From positions 1-55,206 of the forward strand of contig NZ_LSTO01000005.1 of assembly GCF_002211445.1 (NCBI RefSeq): a DNA stretch of 55,206 nt, given 5' to 3'. The translations under genes were made by a program, and so were the position numbers. Numbering within the stretch: the stretch's first letter is position 1; every line of letters begins with the position of its first letter. Below the pieces are notes generated by a model, which ran no database searches, was not told the DNA's origin, and saw nothing but the letters and a program-made list of their open reading frames with translations. Shown here piece after piece: positions 50,174 through 55,206 of this stretch. Origin of the DNA: Noviherbaspirillum denitrificans (lineage in GTDB: Bacteria > Pseudomonadota > Gammaproteobacteria > Burkholderiales > Burkholderiaceae_D).

Positions 50174-50626
50174 ATGAACCGTCCAATCATCATTCCCGCA
50201 ACCATCATTCTGTATCTTCTCTCTGGTGTCGCAGCGGCTCAACAGAGTCGGTCCGACAGCTCCGGCGCATCCGGCACCGCGAGTCCGCCGGTTGCAGGCA
50301 AGGCGCCGCTCGGGGTCGCCGTGGTGGAAATGGATGCAGTGGTTCACGGATGGAGCGCAAAAAAGGATTTGCTGGACAAGACCGTGACGAACGATCAAAA
50401 GGAAAAAATCGGGAAAATCGAAGACATGATCGTCACCCGGTCCGCTGATGCGAAACTCCCGGTTGCCTCATTCGCCATTATCGGCGTCGGCGGATTTCTC
50501 GGGATCGCAAAGAACGACGTGGCGATACCGATGGAGCAGATCAAGTTGGAAGGCAGGCAGCTCGTTCTACCGGGAGCCACGAAGGCCGCGCTGAAGGCGC
50601 TGCCGCCCTTTGTGTACGCTCAGTAA
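50174..50626 (+). CDS. Exported PRC-barrel domain protein
   Basis: The 150-residue product has a signal peptide (MNRPIIIPATIILYLLSGVA, cleavage after AAA) and a PRC-barrel region (KEKIGKIEDMIVTRSADAKL, then PVASFAIIGVGGFLGIAKND, VAIPMEQIKLEGRQLVLPGA). Such barrels act as small adaptor domains; exported versions are common in Burkholderiales and of unknown role. The ATG at 50174 has an AAGGAA site. Confidence 0.85.
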   Translation: MNRPIIIPATIILYLLSGVAAAQQSRSDSSGASGTASPPVAGKAPLGVAVVEMDAVVHGWSAKKDLLDKTVTNDQKEKIGKIEDMIVTRSADAKLPVASFAIIGVGGFLGIAKNDVAIPMEQIKLEGRQLVLPGATKAALKALPPFVYAQ

Positions 50627-51053
50627 TGTATGACCTGCCGGTGAATAAGCAAATATCTTGTCGATTCTAGCTGCAGATACTGCGGTGCGCGGTATCGCAC
50701 CGCAGACCTCCTCAGACCTTCTTTCGAACCGCGCAGCAGCTTCTCACCATGTCGCAATGACCTCGCCGTGGCATGTTTCGCATGCCGGGCATGGAGACGC
50801 TCGGTGCAGCACGATTTGTACGCCGACCTGGTGAGTGGATTGCGGCTGGCGACCACGCATCGAACATTCGCCTCCATTCAGGCAGGTACGCATCCTGCAA
50901 TGCGACTTCATTAGTCATTGCATGGGGCGGGTTCGGCCCGTTTCACCAACTTTCGGATGGCGCAGTCGTCATCCCGAAGAACGTGATACGGGAATGCATT
51001 CCCGTTTTCATTTTTTAAAACGGCGATCGCCGATGCATGCCGGAGATGATTTG
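50627..51053. other. Intergenic region before grpE
   Basis: 427 bp without a convincing gene; the plus-strand frames running into grpE lack protein features. A terminator-like palindrome lies near its right end. The heat-shock promoter for grpE-dnaK is expected here, but no clean CTTGAAA/CCCCAT pair was seen. Confidence 0.45.
50988..51016 (+). terminator. Palindromic terminator 38 bp before grpE
   Basis: A perfect 18-bp palindrome, ACGGGAATGCATTCCCGT (50988-51005), is followed by TTTCATTTTTT. It has the form of an intrinsic terminator, yet it lies in the grpE leader. It could end upstream transcripts or act as an attenuator of the grpE-dnaK message. Confidence 0.7.
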
Positions 51054-51632
51054 ATGCAGAACCAAAACGAAGTGAGTAACCGGGAAACCACCGCGGAGAC
51101 ACTTTCGCAGCCTGACGCAGCGCCCCAGGATGGCGAACATGCGCGCACTGGCAAACCGTCGCTGGAGGAGCGGCTTGCGCGGGCAGAATCGAGCCTCGCC
51201 GAAATGCAGGATTCCTTTTTGCGCGCCAAGGCGGAGATTGAAAACATGCGCCGGCGGGCACAGGAAGACCTCGCCAATGCGCATAAATATGCGATCGAGA
51301 ACTTCGCCCAAACGCTGCTGCCCGTAAAGGACAGCCTGGAAATGGCACTCCAGGTCGAAACGCCCTCCGTGGAATCGCTGAGGGAAGGCGTCGACATGAC
51401 GCTCAAGCAATTATCGTCGGCGTTCGAGAGAAACCGCCTGACGGAAGTGAATCCGAAGCCGGGCGACCGGTTCGATCCCGACAGGCATCAGGCAATTTCG
51501 ATGGTGCCTTCGACCCAGCCGTCCAATACCGTCGTCAATGTGTTGCAGAAGGGCTATCTGATCGCGGACAGGTTGCTGCGTCCGGCCCTGGTCACCGTTG
51601 CGCAACCGACTACGGGAGGTAATTCAAGCTAA
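51054..51632 (+). CDS. grpE: GrpE nucleotide-exchange factor
   Basis: The 192-residue co-chaperone releases ADP from DnaK. It has a long N-terminal coiled coil ([40 protein letters not shown]) and the beta domain with [20 protein letters not shown] and [20 protein letters not shown]. The ATG at 51054 has a GGAGATG site; open frame upstream is probably not translated. dnaK follows after 81 bp with its own ribosome site. Confidence 0.95.
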   Translation: MQNQNEVSNRETTAETLSQPDAAPQDGEHARTGKPSLEERLARAESSLAEMQDSFLRAKAEIENMRRRAQEDLANAHKYAIENFAQTLLPVKDSLEMALQVETPSVESLREGVDMTLKQLSSAFERNRLTEVNPKPGDRFDPDRHQAISMVPSTQPSNTVVNVLQKGYLIADRLLRPALVTVAQPTTGGNSS

Positions 51633-51713
51633 GCGACCGCAGCCTGAGCCGCTGCATCACTGTTACTGCTGCCCGCATAGCCGGGCTACTCAACAAACCG
51701 AAGGAGCAAAGCA

Positions 51714-53651
<1,938 letters not shown>

Positions 53652-53719
53652 GCTTCACGGCAAAGCCGCACTGCGCCGATTCGGGTGCAGTGCGGGGTGC
53701 AGTGCGGCGCAGTGACCGT

Positions 53720-53754
53720 CGGCCCGGAACATTCGCCGTCCGGGCCGCGATTTT
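53720..53754 (+). terminator. Terminator of the grpE-dnaK operon
   Basis: Stem CGGCCCGGA (53720-53728) with TCCGGGCCG (53739-53747), then CGA and TTTT. A second stem, CCGCACTGC with GCAGTGCGG (53666-53674, 53687-53695), lies closer to the stop. Confidence 0.75.
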
Positions 53755-53758
53755 CATG

Positions 53759-53992
53759 TCAATCGGCATGCCCTTGCATGGCCACAAGGTTTTCTATTTC
53801 GAGCTTGGCGTGCTCGACACTATCTATCAGCGCTGCATCGCGATAGAAAAATCCCGGCATGATGTTCTTCCGCTCGCTGACGAGCTTGCCGTCTTTCGAG
53901 ATTTCATATCCCCCGAAGTACATGTCTTCACCTTCGGGGATGGCGATCGGACGGATGGCATACCCCTTGTATTCGATTTGCTGATGGTCCAT
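53759..53992 (-). CDS. Small hypothetical protein between dnaK and hsp20
   Basis: A 77-residue soluble protein (MDHQQIEYKGYAIRPIAIPE, then MYFGGYEISKDGKLVSERKN). The start at 53992 is preferred to the ATG at 53998 because the GGGAGG site then has a proper spacing. Beta-rich with a family-like YKGY opening seen in uncharacterised Burkholderiales proteins. It lies just downstream of hsp20 and is probably co-transcribed with it. Confidence 0.7.
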   Translation of the reverse strand: MDHQQIEYKGYAIRPIAIPEGEDMYFGGYEISKDGKLVSERKNIMPGFFYRDAALIDSVEHAKLEIENLVAMQGHAD

Positions 53993-54042
53993 GATCATCC
54001 TCCCTGTCCCCGGGGGGACGCGAACTGCCGGTTAATGGACGG

Positions 54043-54609
54043 TTAATGGACGGTAAGCCGCTTGGCCTGCGCCGCCTGTTTTTTCGGGAGCGTCAGCCGT
54101 AATACCCCGTTCTCCAGTTTCGCCTCCGCGCCGCTGTCATCCACCTCCGCAGGCAGCATGAAACTGACGGCATATCTTCTGTAGTAACGTTCCATTCGGG
54201 ACTGCTGCCCCTGCGGTCCTGATTGCCCCGGTTGCGCGGACTGCCCTGATTGCGCAGACTGCCCCGATTGAGAGGGTTGTCCCGATTGCGCAGACTGTCC
54301 CTGTGGCGCCGTCGCTTCCATTCTTTCTTCCGCATCGATCGTCACGCGCCGGTTCTCGATCGAAATTCTGACGTCGTCTTTTTCGATGCCAGGGATATCC
54401 GCTTCGACTTCATATGCCTGGTCCGTTTCTCTCAGGCCCACGCGCGGAGTGATCACATCCTGATTGGTTCTTGACACGGGAGAATAGGGCGTGAGCGCGG
54501 AAGAAAACAGGTCTTCAAACATATCCTCGACCAACCGCCCCACCTGTTCATCGAGCGATCTGGGCCGGTATGCCAAACCATGCGAACCTTCACGTCTGAC
54601 TAAGTTCAT
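54043..54609 (-). CDS. Small heat-shock protein (Hsp20) with Gln/Ser/Gly repeat insert
   Basis: ATP-independent holdase of 188 residues. The alpha-crystallin domain runs from about 52 to 175 with PRVGLRETDQAYEVEADIPG, IENRRVTIDAEERM, RYYRRYAVSFMLPAEVD and the closing ENGVLRLTLPKK. Between the strands ending ERM and starting RYY, where other Hsp20 proteins have a short beta-6 loop, residues 102-137 are almost only Q, S, G, A and P in an SGQ-like repeat. The ATG at 54609 has an AGGAGG site. The N-terminal arm is typical; the usual C-terminal I-x-I tail reads RLTVH and is weak. Confidence 0.92.
   Translation of the reverse strand: MNLVRREGSHGLAYRPRSLDEQVGRLVEDMFEDLFSSALTPYSPVSRTNQDVITPRVGLRETDQAYEVEADIPGIEKDDVRISIENRRVTIDAEERMEATAPQGQSAQSGQPSQSGQSAQSGQSAQPGQSGPQGQQSRMERYYRRYAVSFMLPAEVDDSGAEAKLENGVLRLTLPKKQAAQAKRLTVH
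54199..54306 (-). repeat. Tandem repeat coding for the Hsp20 insert
   Basis: Imperfect tandem units around CCCGATTGCGCAGACTG on the plus strand, in multiples of three bases, encode the SGQSAQ-like peptide. Such repeats can change length by slippage without shifting the frame. Confidence 0.8.
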
Positions 54610-54776
54610 GACTGCCTCCTGGGAAAAATGGAGCGGAGCTCCGGTTGAACAGTACAAATCCGTCCACGAACCCTGTTTGCAAAATTCGGACCGGCCCTTG
54701 ACCGCCGCATGTCGCCTGCGGCATGCGAATTGCTACATCCACCGAAACCGAATCATCACTCTGAGTGGAGAAAGAG

Positions 54777-55206
54777 ATGGCGACCGCCAACATGCTGAGC
54801 ACGAACAGGAATGCCAGGCTCGGCGACATGAAGGGGTTCCGGCGCATGTTCTCGCCGGACCGGCTTACGCTGGGCGTTTTCTTTCCGATCGAGTCCTTCG
54901 AGCGCGACCAGCCATCGATGCAGCACCAGGAATACCTTGCCCGCCGTGCCGAGGAACTGGGTTTCGCCGCGCTGTGGTTCCGCGATGTGCCGCTGCGCGA
55001 CCCGAGCTTCGGCGATATCGGACAGGTGTTCGATCCCTGGGTCTATCTCGGCTGGATCGCGGCGCAGACACGCGAGATTGCGCTGGCCACCGGTTCCATC
55101 GTTCTGCCGCTGCGCCATCCGTTGCACACCGCAAAAGCCGCGGCATCGGTCGACCAGCTGTCCGGCGGGCGCCTGGTCCTCGGCCTCGCGTCAGGCGACC
55201 GGCCGG
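54777..55206 (+). CDS. Luciferase-like (LLM) flavin-dependent oxidoreductase, 3' end outside the window
   Basis: ATG at 54777 with a GGAG site, divergent from hsp20. The 143 visible residues begin the LLM TIM barrel (LTLGVFFPIESFERDQPSMQ, YLARRAEELGFAALWFRDVP, LATGSIVLPLRHPLHTAKAA, DQLSGGRLVLGLASGDRP). Such enzymes use reduced flavin to oxidise small organic substrates. The substrate is unknown. Confidence 0.88.
   Translation, partial: MATANMLSTNRNARLGDMKGFRRMFSPDRLTLGVFFPIESFERDQPSMQHQEYLARRAEELGFAALWFRDVPLRDPSFGDIGQVFDPWVYLGWIAAQTREIALATGSIVLPLRHPLHTAKAAASVDQLSGGRLVLGLASGDRP

Noticed and set aside
54199-54306. Frameshift or assembly error in hsp20
   Set aside because: The frame stays open through the repeat and the alpha-crystallin strands continue correctly on both sides.

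Overview
The window reads as a replication and partition locus of a large secondary replicon (chromid or megaplasmid) from a betaproteobacterium. Order Burkholderiales, probably family Oxalobacteraceae, is my inference from the GC-rich coding style, the type of Rep/ParA/ParB proteins, the PHB depolymerase and the many GGDEF/EAL proteins. The genus cannot be fixed from the sequence. No rRNA, CRISPR array, intact prophage or intact insertion sequence is visible.

Region 1 (1-6.3 kb) is the replicon core. It holds a noncoding belt with six 15-bp ParB-type palindromes (GTTGTACNGTACAAC) and three Rep iterons, then parB and parA (minus strand), a 0.5-kb origin with seven more 17-bp iterons, and a Rep_3-type initiator gene. 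One palindrome is built into the hairpin of the parB terminator. Directly after rep lies a tRNA-Leu(GAG) gene with a strong terminator, which suggests the replicon is chromosome-like.

Region 2 (6.3-12.2 kb) is a minus-strand signalling cluster: a soluble mini-MCP-like protein, a PAS-GAF-GGDEF-EAL protein, a lone receiver, and a GAF-GGDEF-EAL-receiver protein. Both GGDEF domains are degenerate and both EAL domains look intact.

Region 3 (12.3-25.5 kb) is mixed metabolism and small conserved genes: GlsB/YeaQ-type membrane protein, secreted type-2 PHB depolymerase, DUF3297, a receiver-histidine kinase hybrid, VF530, a PreP-type M16 protease, a DUF5710 protein, a histidine decarboxylase translationally coupled to a tandem-ACT protein, an outer-membrane barrel, a PAP2 phosphatase, and an IS3-family transposase relic.

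Region 4 (25.5-34.3 kb) is a second c-di-GMP cluster: two paralogous membrane Cache-HAMP-PAS-GGDEF-EAL proteins flank a REC-PAS-GGDEF-EAL protein; here GGDEF, I-site and EAL motifs are intact. Region 5 (34.5-39.8 kb) has a RES-toxin relic, a lipocalin-like protein, a DHA2 drug exporter, and an orphan substrate-binding/permease fusion of the osmoprotectant type.

Region 6 (40-54.8 kb) is a stress and protein-quality-control island: PsiE, CbpA/CbpM, a DUF1931 histone-fold protein, a UBP zinc finger with a thioredoxin-reductase-like flavoprotein that lacks the redox CxxC, a class III aminotransferase, thioredoxin 2 joined to another PAS-GGDEF-EAL protein, DUF5335, HdeD, a PRC-barrel protein, GrpE-DnaK, and a small heat-shock protein with a Gln/Ser/Gly repeat insert. 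PsiE, HdeD, thioredoxin and Hsp20 recur in the known transmissible heat-resistance loci of Proteobacteria, but ClpK, FtsH and YfdX are not in this window. The window ends inside a luciferase-like flavin oxidoreductase gene.
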